Positions 54,126-63,290 of a stretch of 64,000 nucleotides of DNA are shown one piece after another. Within the stretch, counting starts at the first letter, position 1; each line of letters starts with the position of its first letter. A program made the position numbers and the translations under genes. The notes under the pieces were generated by a model. That model was not told the origin of the DNA. It made no database searches and was given only the letters and a program-made list of their open reading frames with translations. The DNA lies in contig JANQTJ010000015.1 in NCBI GenBank assembly GCA_030731745.1, positions 97,809 to 161,808 on the forward strand, in the 5' to 3' direction. This DNA is from Flaviramulus sp. GTDB lineage: Bacteria > Bacteroidota > Bacteroidia > Flavobacteriales > Flavobacteriaceae.

Positions 54126-54647
54126 ATGAAGCAGTTAATTTTCGTTTTATTTTTAATAACAACCTTTTATGCTTGTAAAAAAGATCCTCAATCAAATCAA
54201 TTTGAGTCAACAGAGATAACAACTTTTTATTTAATTCGCCATGCAGAAAAAAATAGAAAAGACAGTACAAACAAAAACCCTAATCTTAACGTGAAAGGTC
54301 TTTTAAGAGCTGAAAAATGGAAAAATGTTTTTAAAAATATTTCTTTTGATGCTATTTATTCTACAGATTACAACAGAACTCGGGAAACTGCTACACCCAC
54401 AGCATTAAAAAACAAACTAGAATTAACTATTTACAATCCTAATACCATAGCCATAAATGAACTATCAAAAAAGCATTCAGGTAAAAATGTTTTAATTGTA
54501 GGCCATAGCAATACAACACCTCAAGTAGTAAATAAATTTCTTGGAAGTGATACTTATGAAGATATAGACGACAACAATAATGCTAACCTATATATTGTTA
54601 CTGTAAAAGACGATATTGTCTCTAGTAGTGTTTTATTTATTGAATAG
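54126..54647 (+). CDS. Histidine phosphatase family lipoprotein
   Basis: A 173-residue protein with a lipoprotein signal (MKQLIFVLFLITTFYAC, Cys17). The RHG-like motif FYLIRHAEKNRKD gives the catalytic His, and the second His is in VLIVGHSNTTPQVV. This is the SixA-like branch of the phosphoglycerate mutase superfamily, here exported. Its last 11 bases overlap the converging gene. Substrate unknown. Confidence 0.9.
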   Translation: MKQLIFVLFLITTFYACKKDPQSNQFESTEITTFYLIRHAEKNRKDSTNKNPNLNVKGLLRAEKWKNVFKNISFDAIYSTDYNRTRETATPTALKNKLELTIYNPNTIAINELSKKHSGKNVLIVGHSNTTPQVVNKFLGSDTYEDIDDNNNANLYIVTVKDDIVSSSVLFIE

Positions 54648-55389
54648 TTTTTATTAGTACATAGATGTTTTTTAGTTCAATTTTTGAAAGTAATTCTAAT
54701 TGATTTAATTTAAATAATTCATCTAAATTAGATAATGTAACAATTTCATTTTTAGATTTATAGTTATTATAATCTACAAATCGAATACCATTTATATAGC
54801 GTTCATTGTAAACCTCTCTAAAACGATACCCCTTGCCATCATTTTCGTTATACGAATAAGCTAAATAATCTACTTTAAAAGTTTTAGTGTTTATCCAATA
54901 AACAAATTCATCATCAAAATCTTCACCACCACCTTCTTTATTAAAGGTTACTTTTATTTTAAAATAGTTCAAGTTCTTAATCTCTATTTTACCCAAATAA
55001 GATTTATTTACAGCTTTATCATTTAATCCATAAGGCAATACTGAAAAATAATGCACGGAGTTTACAGAACTTGAATATGCTTTGGCTTTCTCATCAGAAA
55101 CCTCAAAAACAGAATCATTAACAAATCTTTGAAAACCTTTATTTGTTAAAACATCATTTATAACACCTAAAGAATCATTAAAAACCCGTTCATATATAAA
55201 CTTTCCGTTATTTCTTGAAGCTTTATAATGTTTATTTCTAAAATCAAATTCTATATCAGATTTATTAAAAAGAGCGCCTCCAGAAATTTTAATCGTCTCG
55301 TTTACAATAGCATTAGCTTCTTTAACTTCTTGTTCACAACTCAAAATTGCTATTAAAAACAAAAGTGAAATGGATATCTTTATCTTCAT
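54637..55389 (-). CDS. DUF6503-like lipoprotein
   Basis: A 250-residue lipoprotein (signal MKIKISISLLFLIAILSC, Cys18). The body is strand-rich with the pattern KISGGALFNKSDIEFDFRNKHYKA, FVYWINTKTFKVDYLAYSY and REVYNERYINGIRFVDYNNY, resembling the flavobacterial DUF6503 family and, more loosely, outer-membrane lipoprotein-sorting domains. Its function is unknown, and its 3' end overlaps the opposing phosphatase gene. Confidence 0.75.
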   Translation of the reverse strand: MKIKISISLLFLIAILSCEQEVKEANAIVNETIKISGGALFNKSDIEFDFRNKHYKASRNNGKFIYERVFNDSLGVINDVLTNKGFQRFVNDSVFEVSDEKAKAYSSSVNSVHYFSVLPYGLNDKAVNKSYLGKIEIKNLNYFKIKVTFNKEGGGEDFDDEFVYWINTKTFKVDYLAYSYNENDGKGYRFREVYNERYINGIRFVDYNNYKSKNEIVTLSNLDELFKLNQLELLSKIELKNIYVLIKTIQ

Positions 55390-55462
55390 AAAACTAATTT
55401 TAAAGTTTGTAGTTAAATTAAATCATACTTACCGAAACTGAAGCGCAGTTTGCTTAATAATT

Positions 55463-56308
55463 TTACTGTAGTTTAAATTCAATGCTTTGTCCAGTATATT
55501 TTTGAGCCAAAACATTGATAGAATTCTCTTTTAAATGAAAAATCCTGGGATAGCCTCCTGTGGTTTGACAATCTCTCATTAATATAATGAGATTCCCTGA
55601 AGGGGTTAACTGCACAGTTCCGGGCAAAACAGCAGACGTAATTATGGGTTTTAAATCATTTTGGACAGCTTCATCCAATTGATAAGCCATTCTATTATTA
55701 TTTTTTGAAATTGTAAAAGAATGTGATAATAACTTAGTTTTTTGATTATCGGAAAGCAAATCAAATTCAGGACCCTTAAAAACTTCTAAATACTTCGAGT
55801 TTAAATAAGAAGTATCAAACCTTACTGAAGCATGCTTTAAATCAGTTAAAATTGAGGCTTCATCATAAAACAAATCATCGTTTTTAAGCACTTTAAAACG
55901 TTTAGTAATATTTTGATACATACTTTTACTACCTAATACACTTTCTGTCTTAAAACCGCCTAAAACAGCCAAATAAGACCTAAAGCCAGTGTTCAGTTTG
56001 CCAAAAGATAGAATATCATTTGAATTTACAGCTATTAATTTATTAATCTGAATAGGCTGGTTATTTAACATTGGAGACATATCTGCTCCAGATATCGCTA
56101 TATATGTTTTTGTATAAAACTGAAAAAAACCACCTGTCATCGTCATTTCTAAAACCGCAGTTTCCTCATCATTGCCTAGCAAAGCATTAGCAAATGAAGC
56201 AGCCTTTCTATCCATAACCCCTGAATAAGGTACACCAAATTCTTGATAACCCATTCTCCCAAAATCCTGAATAATTGAGTGAAAACCCGATTTTAAAACA
56301 TTAATCAT
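55463..56308 (-). CDS. pxpC: 5-oxoprolinase subunit PxpC
   Basis: A 281-residue protein of the biotin-dependent carboxyltransferase-like (KipA/PxpC) family. It begins INVLKSGFHSIIQDFGRMGYQEFGVPYSGVMDRKAASFANALLGND and contains AISGADMSPMLNNQPI and GTVQLTPSGNLIILMRDCQTTGGYPRI, all family marks. With PxpA and PxpB it forms the ATP-dependent prokaryotic 5-oxoprolinase. It overlaps pxpB by 8 bases and is the last gene of the operon. Confidence 0.95.
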   Translation of the reverse strand: MINVLKSGFHSIIQDFGRMGYQEFGVPYSGVMDRKAASFANALLGNDEETAVLEMTMTGGFFQFYTKTYIAISGADMSPMLNNQPIQINKLIAVNSNDILSFGKLNTGFRSYLAVLGGFKTESVLGSKSMYQNITKRFKVLKNDDLFYDEASILTDLKHASVRFDTSYLNSKYLEVFKGPEFDLLSDNQKTKLLSHSFTISKNNNRMAYQLDEAVQNDLKPIITSAVLPGTVQLTPSGNLIILMRDCQTTGGYPRIFHLKENSINVLAQKYTGQSIEFKLQ

Positions 56309-57032
56309 GATTCACCTCGCTTTCTAATTGATAAACACTTGCTTCAACCAAGGTTTTGATATCTTGATACGCTTTTAAGTTAATTGGATAAAACTTTATT
56401 TGATCTCCTGGATTAGCGAAACAAGGCTGCTCTTTAGAAATATCAAAAAAATTAATAGGCGTATTCCCGATGATATTCCAGCCACCAGGACTTTCATTAG
56501 GATATACTCCAGTTTGGTTTCCACCAATAGCAACAGACCCTTTTTTCACATGTAATCTTGGGGTTGCTTTTCTTGGAATATTTAACGATTCATCTAAACC
56601 TCCTAGATATAAAAACCCGGGTAAAAAACCAATAAAATAAACGGTGTAAATAGCATTAGAATGATGTTCAATTATATCTCTTGTTGTTATATTATTATCT
56701 TTTGAAATCAACTCTAAATCCAAACCGAAAACAGCCTCATAACACACTGGAATATACCACAAAACCGCTTTGTTTTTAACAACTATTTTATTAGAGCTAT
56801 AGATTTTATCTATACTAGCTATTTCGTCTTTAAAATTAATTACATATTCATTGTATATTATTAATAATGAGCTATATGTGGATTTTAATTCAATTATCGA
56901 TTTAATACTGCTTATTCTAATTTTATCCTTAAAATCAAGAATATCGATTAAAATAGCCGTATCAATAACCTGTGGCCATTCAATTAAAATAGCACGTTCT
57001 CCATAAGGTTTATATGTTAATTTAAAAGCCAT
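56301..57032 (-). CDS. pxpB: 5-oxoprolinase subunit PxpB
   Basis: A 243-residue KipI/PxpB protein. The family motifs are YKPYGERAILIEWPQ, IPVCYEAVFGLDLELISKDN, YTVYFIGFLPGFLYLGGLDE, RLHVKKGSVAIGGNQTGVYPNESPGGWNIIGNTPI. It forms a complex with PxpC. It lies 6 bases after pxpA in transcription order. Confidence 0.96.
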   Translation of the reverse strand: MAFKLTYKPYGERAILIEWPQVIDTAILIDILDFKDKIRISSIKSIIELKSTYSSLLIIYNEYVINFKDEIASIDKIYSSNKIVVKNKAVLWYIPVCYEAVFGLDLELISKDNNITTRDIIEHHSNAIYTVYFIGFLPGFLYLGGLDESLNIPRKATPRLHVKKGSVAIGGNQTGVYPNESPGGWNIIGNTPINFFDISKEQPCFANPGDQIKFYPINLKAYQDIKTLVEASVYQLESEVNHD

Positions 57033-57038
57033 TAAAAG

Positions 57039-57779
57039 TTATCTGATTTCTATTCCTTTAAACTCTAGTTTTTCCTTCAAATTCTTTATTAATTTTATAA
57101 CTTTAGGGTTATCACCATGTATGCAAAAAGTTTCAGCTTTAATATCTTTTTTATTGTTGTTAATCGTGGTTACTTTTTGTATTGATATCATCTCAAAAAC
57201 ATGTTTGAAAACCGCATCAGCATCTTCAATTAAAGCATTACTTTTTAATCTAGAAACTAAAGTTAAATCATCATTATAATTTCTATCAGCAAAAGCTTCA
57301 TAAGTCATATCAATACCATTTTTAGCAGCTAAATTTGCAATTACAGACTTATAAGGGACATATAATTTTACTGGTAAAACCATACTTTTAATAACTTCTA
57401 TGATGACATTAGCAATTTTTTCATCAACAGTTGCTAAATTATAAAGTGCTCCATGTGGTTTTATATGATGCAATAAAGCATGTTCATTATCTATAACACC
57501 CAATAAGTTATCAATTTGATTTTTTATACAAGAAAACAAAGCAACACAGGACATATCCATGGCTTGTCTTCCAAAATTATCTTTATCAGGAAATGAAGGA
57601 TGTGCACCTATTTTTACTTGATATCGTTTTGCCAATTTTACAACTTCTCGCATCGTTTCATAATCACCTGCATGACCACCACAAGCTATATTACATGAAG
57701 ACATGTAAGGCATTATGAGAGCTTCGCTACCTATCCCCTCACCTACATCAACATTGATATCAATTATTTGATTTTGCAC
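57039..57779 (-). CDS. pxpA: 5-oxoprolinase subunit PxpA (LamB/YcsF family)
   Basis: A 246-residue protein with DINVDVGEGIGSEALIMPYMSSCNIACGGHAGDYETM, KIGAHPSFPD and LLHHIKPHGALYNLA, the metal/substrate motifs of the YcsF family. It hydrolyses ATP-activated 5-oxoproline to glutamate together with PxpBC. Its ATG overlaps the Nramp stop by one base. Confidence 0.97.
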   Translation of the reverse strand: MQNQIIDINVDVGEGIGSEALIMPYMSSCNIACGGHAGDYETMREVVKLAKRYQVKIGAHPSFPDKDNFGRQAMDMSCVALFSCIKNQIDNLLGVIDNEHALLHHIKPHGALYNLATVDEKIANVIIEVIKSMVLPVKLYVPYKSVIANLAAKNGIDMTYEAFADRNYNDDLTLVSRLKSNALIEDADAVFKHVFEMISIQKVTTINNNKKDIKAETFCIHGDNPKVIKLIKNLKEKLEFKGIEIR

Positions 57780-59011
57780 TAAAACAGATTTAAAATAAAG
57801 ACTTTATTAAGTGTTGCAAGAGATAGTAAGATACTAATTCCTAGTATTAAAAACCCAAAAATATTTTGCTTTAAAGTATTTTTATAAATTCCTAGTACAG
57901 AATCTTTATTCATAATCCAAATTAAAAAACCTGCTATAACTGGTAATAAAATTCCGTTGGCAACTTGTGCAAACTTTATGATTGTAATTGGTTTGACACC
58001 TAATGATGAAAACAACACCCCTAACCCTAATATAATAATCCAAACAACCCTAAATCTTGTAGTTCGCATATTTGAAGACCATCCTAGGCAACCACTTGCA
58101 ACAAAAGCTGCAGCCAATGGTGCGGTTATAGCACTGGTGATACCTGCTGCAAATAATCCAATAGCTAAAAAATAATTAGAAAAACTTCCAAATAAAGGCT
58201 CTAAACCTTGAGCTAAATCGGAAGCATTCTTTATTGAATCACTTGGGTTGGATGATGCAGCAATCATGATACTCATAGAAACTAAACCACCTAAAACAAC
58301 CGCAACAATGGTATCTTTTCTAGCAAAATACAAATCTGATGTTTTGTTCCATTTTTCTTTAATCAAAGATGCATGTAAAAATAAATTATAGGGCACTACA
58401 GTAGTGCCTATTAATGCAATAACGGTAAGTAAACTTTCATTTGGAAAATTTGGCACAAAAGCACCTTGTAAGATTTTAAAAAAGTCTGGCTTGGTAATAA
58501 TAGCAGTTAACAAAAATGACAAACTCATTAACGTTACTAAAACTAAAAGTGCTTTTTCTAGTACTTTATAATTTCCAAGATATAATAAAACAAAAGCAAT
58601 AGATCCAATAATAACACTCAAAATGTTAATTGAAAATTCTCCAATTTTCAGAGTTGGATTTCCAATAATAGCTTCTAAACCTAAAACACCTCCTGTTATA
58701 TTTCCAGCCTCATAAGCAGCATTACCTAACACAATAGCTGAAAGTATTAAAAGAATTGCTAAAAATTTAAAAATAGGATGTTTGATTTCGGATATAATAA
58801 TTTCAGACAACCCTTTTTGAGTAATGATACCCAAACGTGCCGACATTTCTTGCAACACAACGGTAGCCACTATAGACAAAACCATAGCCCACAAAAGCGA
58901 AAAACCAAAACCCACCCCTGCCAATGTACAAACTGTAACAGAACCTGGGCCAATAAATGCAGCTGAAATTAAAGGTCCAGGACCTATATTTTTAAAGCAA
59001 TTTTTAATCAT
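57779..59011 (-). CDS. Nramp family divalent metal transporter
   Basis: A 410-residue membrane protein with about 11 helices. The Nramp metal-site helix 1 motif appears as GPGSVTVCTLAG (canonical D-P-G-N is altered to G-P-G-S) and helix 6 as GTTVVPYNLFLHASLI. The changed helix-1 site resembles Nramp-like transporters encoded beside pxpABC in other bacteria, which may carry another solute. It overlaps the DUF2891 stop by 4 bases. Confidence 0.88.
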   Translation of the reverse strand: MIKNCFKNIGPGPLISAAFIGPGSVTVCTLAGVGFGFSLLWAMVLSIVATVVLQEMSARLGIITQKGLSEIIISEIKHPIFKFLAILLILSAIVLGNAAYEAGNITGGVLGLEAIIGNPTLKIGEFSINILSVIIGSIAFVLLYLGNYKVLEKALLVLVTLMSLSFLLTAIITKPDFFKILQGAFVPNFPNESLLTVIALIGTTVVPYNLFLHASLIKEKWNKTSDLYFARKDTIVAVVLGGLVSMSIMIAASSNPSDSIKNASDLAQGLEPLFGSFSNYFLAIGLFAAGITSAITAPLAAAFVASGCLGWSSNMRTTRFRVVWIIILGLGVLFSSLGVKPITIIKFAQVANGILLPVIAGFLIWIMNKDSVLGIYKNTLKQNIFGFLILGISILLSLATLNKVFILNLF

Positions 59012-60120
59012 TTTGGAATAGCTTTAAGCGCATAAATAGCAAAACTACCTAACCAATGCCCCCCCTCATAACTATCACCAAAAATACTTGGTAAAGAATA
59101 ATTGATATGCTTGTATGCCTCATTTTGTAAATGATTATACTCATGTAAACCTTCGGCTATTTTACATAAACTCCAAGCTCGAGAAAAATTAACACCATCT
59201 AAATGCACTAATTGGCCATCTGTTCTGTCGGAAACCAAACCAACTTCTATATTATAGTTTCTATCTTTTAATTGTGGCAAAAAAGCATCTAACCAAGTTT
59301 TAAATGCTTCAACAGGTAATAATCGTTTCATTAAAGCTGCTTCCTCTAAACAAGGTGATAAAAAATCACTTCCGCTAGGCTCCCATGTTATTGGGCAATC
59401 TTTATCTTTTAAGAAGAAATACATAGCACGATCTGTAATCGCTTTTTTTAGAACTTCATTACTTACAACTTCTGCATAATCATATGCAAAACTTAATCCA
59501 AAAGCAGTGTTTGGGTGAGTTCCCACTCGTTGTGGATAATTTAATTTTGGTAAAAACTCAATATATTTCACTACAATTAATTCGGTTAAGGGTTGCAAAT
59601 TGGTTTCTAATTCTCTAGCAAGAGGCGTGTCCCAAGTATGAAGTTCTTCTGCTAGTTTTAGTAACCAAGCCCAACCATAAGTACGCTCGTATGATTTATT
59701 ATGAACGCCATAAAAATATTGCACTTCGGCTTCAATATTAGCTTTTGAAATATTTTTAAGTAACCGTTTTTTAATAAGTTCAGCATCATCAATATTTGGA
59801 AACTGTTTTAATAGACTCACCAAACTCCAATGCCCATGAACCGACGAATGCCAATCGAAACAACCAAAAAATGCAGGATGTAACATATTAGGTGCCTGTA
59901 AATCTGAATCACCTCCTAATGTTTGAGATAATTTATTTGGGTACTCAACATTCAAACAATGCAATGGTAGTTGTGCTAATTTATTAGCTTGTTCTAAATT
60001 AAGGATTGGTTTTTCTGCTATTTCTTCTATTTTAATTTCTAAAGTTTCTTTTTCTTCTTTCTTAGAAGTGTTGCAGCTAACAACTAAAAATATTAGTAAT
60101 AATGTGATTTGTTTTTTCAT
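59008..60120 (-). CDS. DUF2891 family lipoprotein
   Basis: A 370-residue protein; start ATG 60120 gives the lipoprotein signal MKKQITLLLIFLVVSC (Cys16), while the longer frame from 60150 does not. The body is helical and rich in Trp, Tyr and His (HPAFFGCFDWHSSVHGHWSLV, VGTHPNTAFGLSFAYDYA, LSPCLEEAALMKRLL, HLDGVNFSRAWSLCKIA), typical of DUF2891. It may bind or process a small substrate linked to the 5-oxoproline genes, but no activity is known to me. Confidence 0.92.
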   Translation of the reverse strand: MKKQITLLLIFLVVSCNTSKKEEKETLEIKIEEIAEKPILNLEQANKLAQLPLHCLNVEYPNKLSQTLGGDSDLQAPNMLHPAFFGCFDWHSSVHGHWSLVSLLKQFPNIDDAELIKKRLLKNISKANIEAEVQYFYGVHNKSYERTYGWAWLLKLAEELHTWDTPLARELETNLQPLTELIVVKYIEFLPKLNYPQRVGTHPNTAFGLSFAYDYAEVVSNEVLKKAITDRAMYFFLKDKDCPITWEPSGSDFLSPCLEEAALMKRLLPVEAFKTWLDAFLPQLKDRNYNIEVGLVSDRTDGQLVHLDGVNFSRAWSLCKIAEGLHEYNHLQNEAYKHINYSLPSIFGDSYEGGHWLGSFAIYALKAIPK

Positions 60121-60137
60121 AATTATATTTTTAATAG

Positions 60138-61673
60138 TTACCCCAACCAACCTTCTCTATCTAAACTTCTATATTGAATAGCTTCACTAATATGTATACC
60201 ATTTACTTCTTCAACACCTTCTAAATCAGCAATTGTTCTAGAAACTTTTAAAATTCGATCATAAGCCCGTGCAGATAAATTAAGGCGTTCCATCGCCGTT
60301 TTTAAAAGTTGCTTTGAGGCTTCATCTAAAACACAATGTTTACGAATTTGTTTCGTATTCATTTGTGCATTATAATGCACAGTATCACTTTCTTTAAAAC
60401 GTTTGGTTTGAATTTCTCTTGCTTTGGTAACTCGTTTTCTAATTTCAACAGAAGTTTCACCTTTTCTATCATCAGATAGCTTTTCAAAAGGTACTGGTGT
60501 TACCTCAATATGAATATCAATTCTATCTAGCAACGGACCAGAAATTTTACTTAAATAGCGTTGCATTTCCGCAGGACTTGAAGTTACAGGGGCGTTGGGA
60601 TCGTTAAAATAACCTCCAGGACTTGGGTTCATACTTGCCACTAACATAAACGAAGATGGATATGTAACAGTAAACTTCGCTCTCGAAATTGTAACCTCTC
60701 TATCTTCCAAAGGTTGTCTGAGCACCTCTAAAACACCACGTTTGAATTCGGGTAACTCATCTAAAAACAAAACTCCATTATGTGATAATGATATTTCTCC
60801 TGGTTGAGGAAAAGCCCCACCACCAACTAAAGCAACATCAGATATGGTGTGATGCGGACTCCTAAAAGGACGCTGCGCCATTAAACCTGTATCTTTAACA
60901 CGACCAACTACGGAATGTATTTTGGTAGTTTCTAAAGCCTCATGAAGCGTCATTGGTGGCAAAATACTCGGAAGTCGTTTGGCTAACATCGTTTTTCCTG
61001 CACCAGGAGGCCCAATTAAAATAATATTATGTCCGCCAGCAGCAGCTATCTCCATGCAACGTTTAATACCTTCCTGTCCTTTTACATCACTAAAATCAAA
61101 CTCAGGGAAATCTAAGTTTTTCTCAAATTCTTCTCTAGTATTTATAATGGTTTGTTCTAATGGCTCTCCTTTATCAAAATAATTGATAACTTGTTTGATA
61201 TTATCAATGCCATAAACTTCTAAATCATTAACAATGGCAGCTTCTTTAGCATTCTGAATTGGCAATATAAATCCTTTAAAACCTTCTGCTCTTGCTTTAA
61301 CAGCAATAGGCAACGCACCTTTTATGGGTTGCAAACTTCCATCAAGGGAAAGTTCACCCATGATGATATAACGTTCTAAATCTTCCACTTGTATTTGTTT
61401 AGATGCTGCGAGAATACCCATAGCTAAAGTTAAATCGTATGCGCTGCCTTCTTTTCGTAAATCGGCAGGTGCCATGTTAATGGTAATCTTTTTTCCTGGA
61501 ATTTTAAAACCATTATTTTGTAACGCAGCTGCAATACGGTAGTTACTTTCTTTAATAGCATTATCAGGTAATCCTACTAAATGATATCCAATACCATTAT
61601 CAACATTTACCTCTACTGTTATCGTAGTTGCTTCAACACCAAAAACAGCACTTCCAAAAACTTTTTTAAGCAT
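60138..61673 (-). CDS. YifB family Mg chelatase-like AAA+ ATPase
   Basis: A 511-residue cytoplasmic protein. An N-terminal Lon-protease-like subdomain ([34 protein letters not shown]) precedes an AAA+ core with Walker [21 protein letters not shown], Walker [11 protein letters not shown] and [25 protein letters not shown]. YifB/ComM proteins are linked to DNA branch migration during natural transformation. It appears first in the minus-strand operon; the DUF2891 ATG is 17 bases downstream. Confidence 0.95.
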   Translation of the reverse strand: MLKKVFGSAVFGVEATTITVEVNVDNGIGYHLVGLPDNAIKESNYRIAAALQNNGFKIPGKKITINMAPADLRKEGSAYDLTLAMGILAASKQIQVEDLERYIIMGELSLDGSLQPIKGALPIAVKARAEGFKGFILPIQNAKEAAIVNDLEVYGIDNIKQVINYFDKGEPLEQTIINTREEFEKNLDFPEFDFSDVKGQEGIKRCMEIAAAGGHNIILIGPPGAGKTMLAKRLPSILPPMTLHEALETTKIHSVVGRVKDTGLMAQRPFRSPHHTISDVALVGGGAFPQPGEISLSHNGVLFLDELPEFKRGVLEVLRQPLEDREVTISRAKFTVTYPSSFMLVASMNPSPGGYFNDPNAPVTSSPAEMQRYLSKISGPLLDRIDIHIEVTPVPFEKLSDDRKGETSVEIRKRVTKAREIQTKRFKESDTVHYNAQMNTKQIRKHCVLDEASKQLLKTAMERLNLSARAYDRILKVSRTIADLEGVEEVNGIHISEAIQYRSLDREGWLG

Positions 61674-61736
61674 AATATTTCTTTACTGCTTAAATGTAAG
61701 AAATGTATTTGAAATGATTATTTTGATTTATTAAAT

Positions 61737-61764
61737 TTCGTTATATTTGATAAGATATAACGAA
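61737..61764. promoter_or_regulatory. ModE-type operator upstream of moeA
   Basis: A perfect inverted repeat with 10-base arms, TTCGTTATAT-N8-ATATAACGAA. The CGTTATAT...ATAACG pattern agrees with the E. coli ModE box as I remember it. It ends seven bases before the moeA ATG, so bound protein would block initiation, and it is followed in the operon by a ModE-like gene. Confidence 0.75.
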
Positions 61765-61770
61765 TTCCAA

Positions 61771-62949
61771 ATGATTTCTATTAGTGAAGCTATTTTAGCT
61801 ATTAAAAATACTGCGAAACCCCTTTTAAAAGAAACCACAAAACCAATCCATAAAGCTGGTGGTTATTTTCTATTTAACGATGTGTATTCACCTATAAATA
61901 TGCCTCCTTTTAGGCAATCTGCCATGGATGGCTATGCATTGTGTTTACATAATGAGTTAACTTATAATATAATTGGTGAGGTTAAAGCAGGTGATGCACA
62001 TGAACCTATATTAAAACATGGTGAAGCCGTTAGAATTTTCACAGGTGCTGCAGTGCCCTCATCTGCAAACGCCATAATGATGCAAGAAAAAGTTACCAGA
62101 AAAGATAATAAAATCACTATTAGTGAACAAATAGAAAAAAACCATAATGTAAGACCTATCGGGGAACAAGTTAAAGAAGGAGACATCGCTTTAAAAAAAG
62201 GCACAAAACTATCGGCTGCTGCTATTGGATATTTAATCTCTTTGGGAATTGTTGATGTTTCTGTTTTTCAAAAACCTAACATCGCTATTTTAACCACAGG
62301 AAATGAACTTATTGAAGCTGAACAAGAGTTAACTTATGGGAAAATATATGAAAGTAATTCAAAAATGCTTTTGAGCGCTCTTTACAGTTTGAAGTTTTAC
62401 GATGTTACCATTCATAAAGTTGAAGATGACTATAAAGAAACGGTTTTGAAACTTAAATCAGTTATTGCAGAAAACGATGTCGTTATTATTACTGGCGGAA
62501 TCTCGGTTGGTGATTATGATTTTGTTGGAAAAGCCTTAAACAAATTACAAGTTGAAGAAGTTTTTTATAAAGTGAAACAAAAACCAGGTAAGCCTTTATT
62601 TTATGGTATAAAAAACAACACAAATATTTTTGCATTACCAGGAAATCCGGCTGCGGCTTTAACTTGTTTTTATATTTATGTTTTTATAGCCCTTAAAAAA
62701 ATGATGCTTGTTGATGATATAGAGTTGCCTCGCGTAAAAGCCAAAGCCGTTTCAAATTTCAATAAAAATGGTGATCGCCCACAATTTTTAAAAGCCATAT
62801 TTAATGATGGTGAAGTAAAAATTTTAGAAGGTCAAAATTCATCTATGCTACAAACCTTTGCGTTATCTAATGCTTTAGTTTTTAGCCCTGAAGAGCAGCT
62901 ACAAATTAATATTGGAGATTTTGTTGAAACCATAATACTGCCTATTTAA
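61771..62949 (+). CDS. moeA: Molybdopterin molybdotransferase MoeA
   Basis: A 392-residue enzyme that inserts molybdate into adenylylated molybdopterin. I chose ATG 61771 (MISISEAILAI) since the upstream TTG frame runs through the operator. Family motifs are PPFRQSAMDGYAL, RIFTGAAVPSSANAIMMQE, NIAILTTGNELIEAEQELTYGKIYESNSKML and VIITGGISVGDYDFVGKAL, with FALPGNPAAALTCFYIYV late in the protein. It leads the molybdenum operon and overlies a ModE-like operator at its promoter. Confidence 0.96.
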   Translation: MISISEAILAIKNTAKPLLKETTKPIHKAGGYFLFNDVYSPINMPPFRQSAMDGYALCLHNELTYNIIGEVKAGDAHEPILKHGEAVRIFTGAAVPSSANAIMMQEKVTRKDNKITISEQIEKNHNVRPIGEQVKEGDIALKKGTKLSAAAIGYLISLGIVDVSVFQKPNIAILTTGNELIEAEQELTYGKIYESNSKMLLSALYSLKFYDVTIHKVEDDYKETVLKLKSVIAENDVVIITGGISVGDYDFVGKALNKLQVEEVFYKVKQKPGKPLFYGIKNNTNIFALPGNPAAALTCFYIYVFIALKKMMLVDDIELPRVKAKAVSNFNKNGDRPQFLKAIFNDGEVKILEGQNSSMLQTFALSNALVFSPEEQLQINIGDFVETIILPI

Positions 62950-62951
62950 TA

Positions 62952-63290
62952 ATGAGTTACAAAATAAAAAGTCGTATTTGGATTGAATCAGAAAACAATG
63001 TATTGTTAGGTGAGGGTCGCGTTAAATTATTAAAAGCCATTGAAGAAACAGGATCTTTATCTAAAGCAGCAAAATCTTTAAAAATATCATACAAAAAGGC
63101 ATGGCATCTTATAGATTCGGTTAACAAATCTGCAAAAAAACCAGTTACAATTAATATTACTGGTGGTAAAGGCGGTGGAGGTTCTGCTTTAACAGATTAT
63201 GGGAAATCATTAATTCTTGCTTTTGATGATATTAATAAAAACTGTTGGGAATTTTTAGATAAACAACTTGAAAAAATAGACCATATTTAA
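62952..63290 (+). CDS. ModE-like winged-helix DNA-binding protein (no molybdate-binding domain)
   Basis: A 112-residue protein equivalent to the N-terminal domain of ModE: RIWIESENNVLLGEGRVKLLKAIEETGSLSKAAKSLKISYKKAWHLIDSVNK forms the winged helix-turn-helix, and GGKGGGGSALTDYGKSLI is the ModE wing region. The C-terminal MOP/TOBE molybdate-binding domains are absent, so it may bind DNA constitutively or sense metal through a partner. It follows moeA by two bases, and its stop overlaps the next ATG (TAATG at 63288-63292). Confidence 0.92.
   Translation: MSYKIKSRIWIESENNVLLGEGRVKLLKAIEETGSLSKAAKSLKISYKKAWHLIDSVNKSAKKPVTINITGGKGGGGSALTDYGKSLILAFDDINKNCWEFLDKQLEKIDHI

Noticed and set aside
60121..60150. 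Longer start for the DUF2891 protein
   Set aside because: It would overlap the end of YifB and prefix ten residues to a good lipoprotein signal starting at 60120.
61747..61770. TTG start upstream of moeA ATG
   Set aside because: It lies within the ModE-like palindrome and adds eight residues not typical of MoeA.
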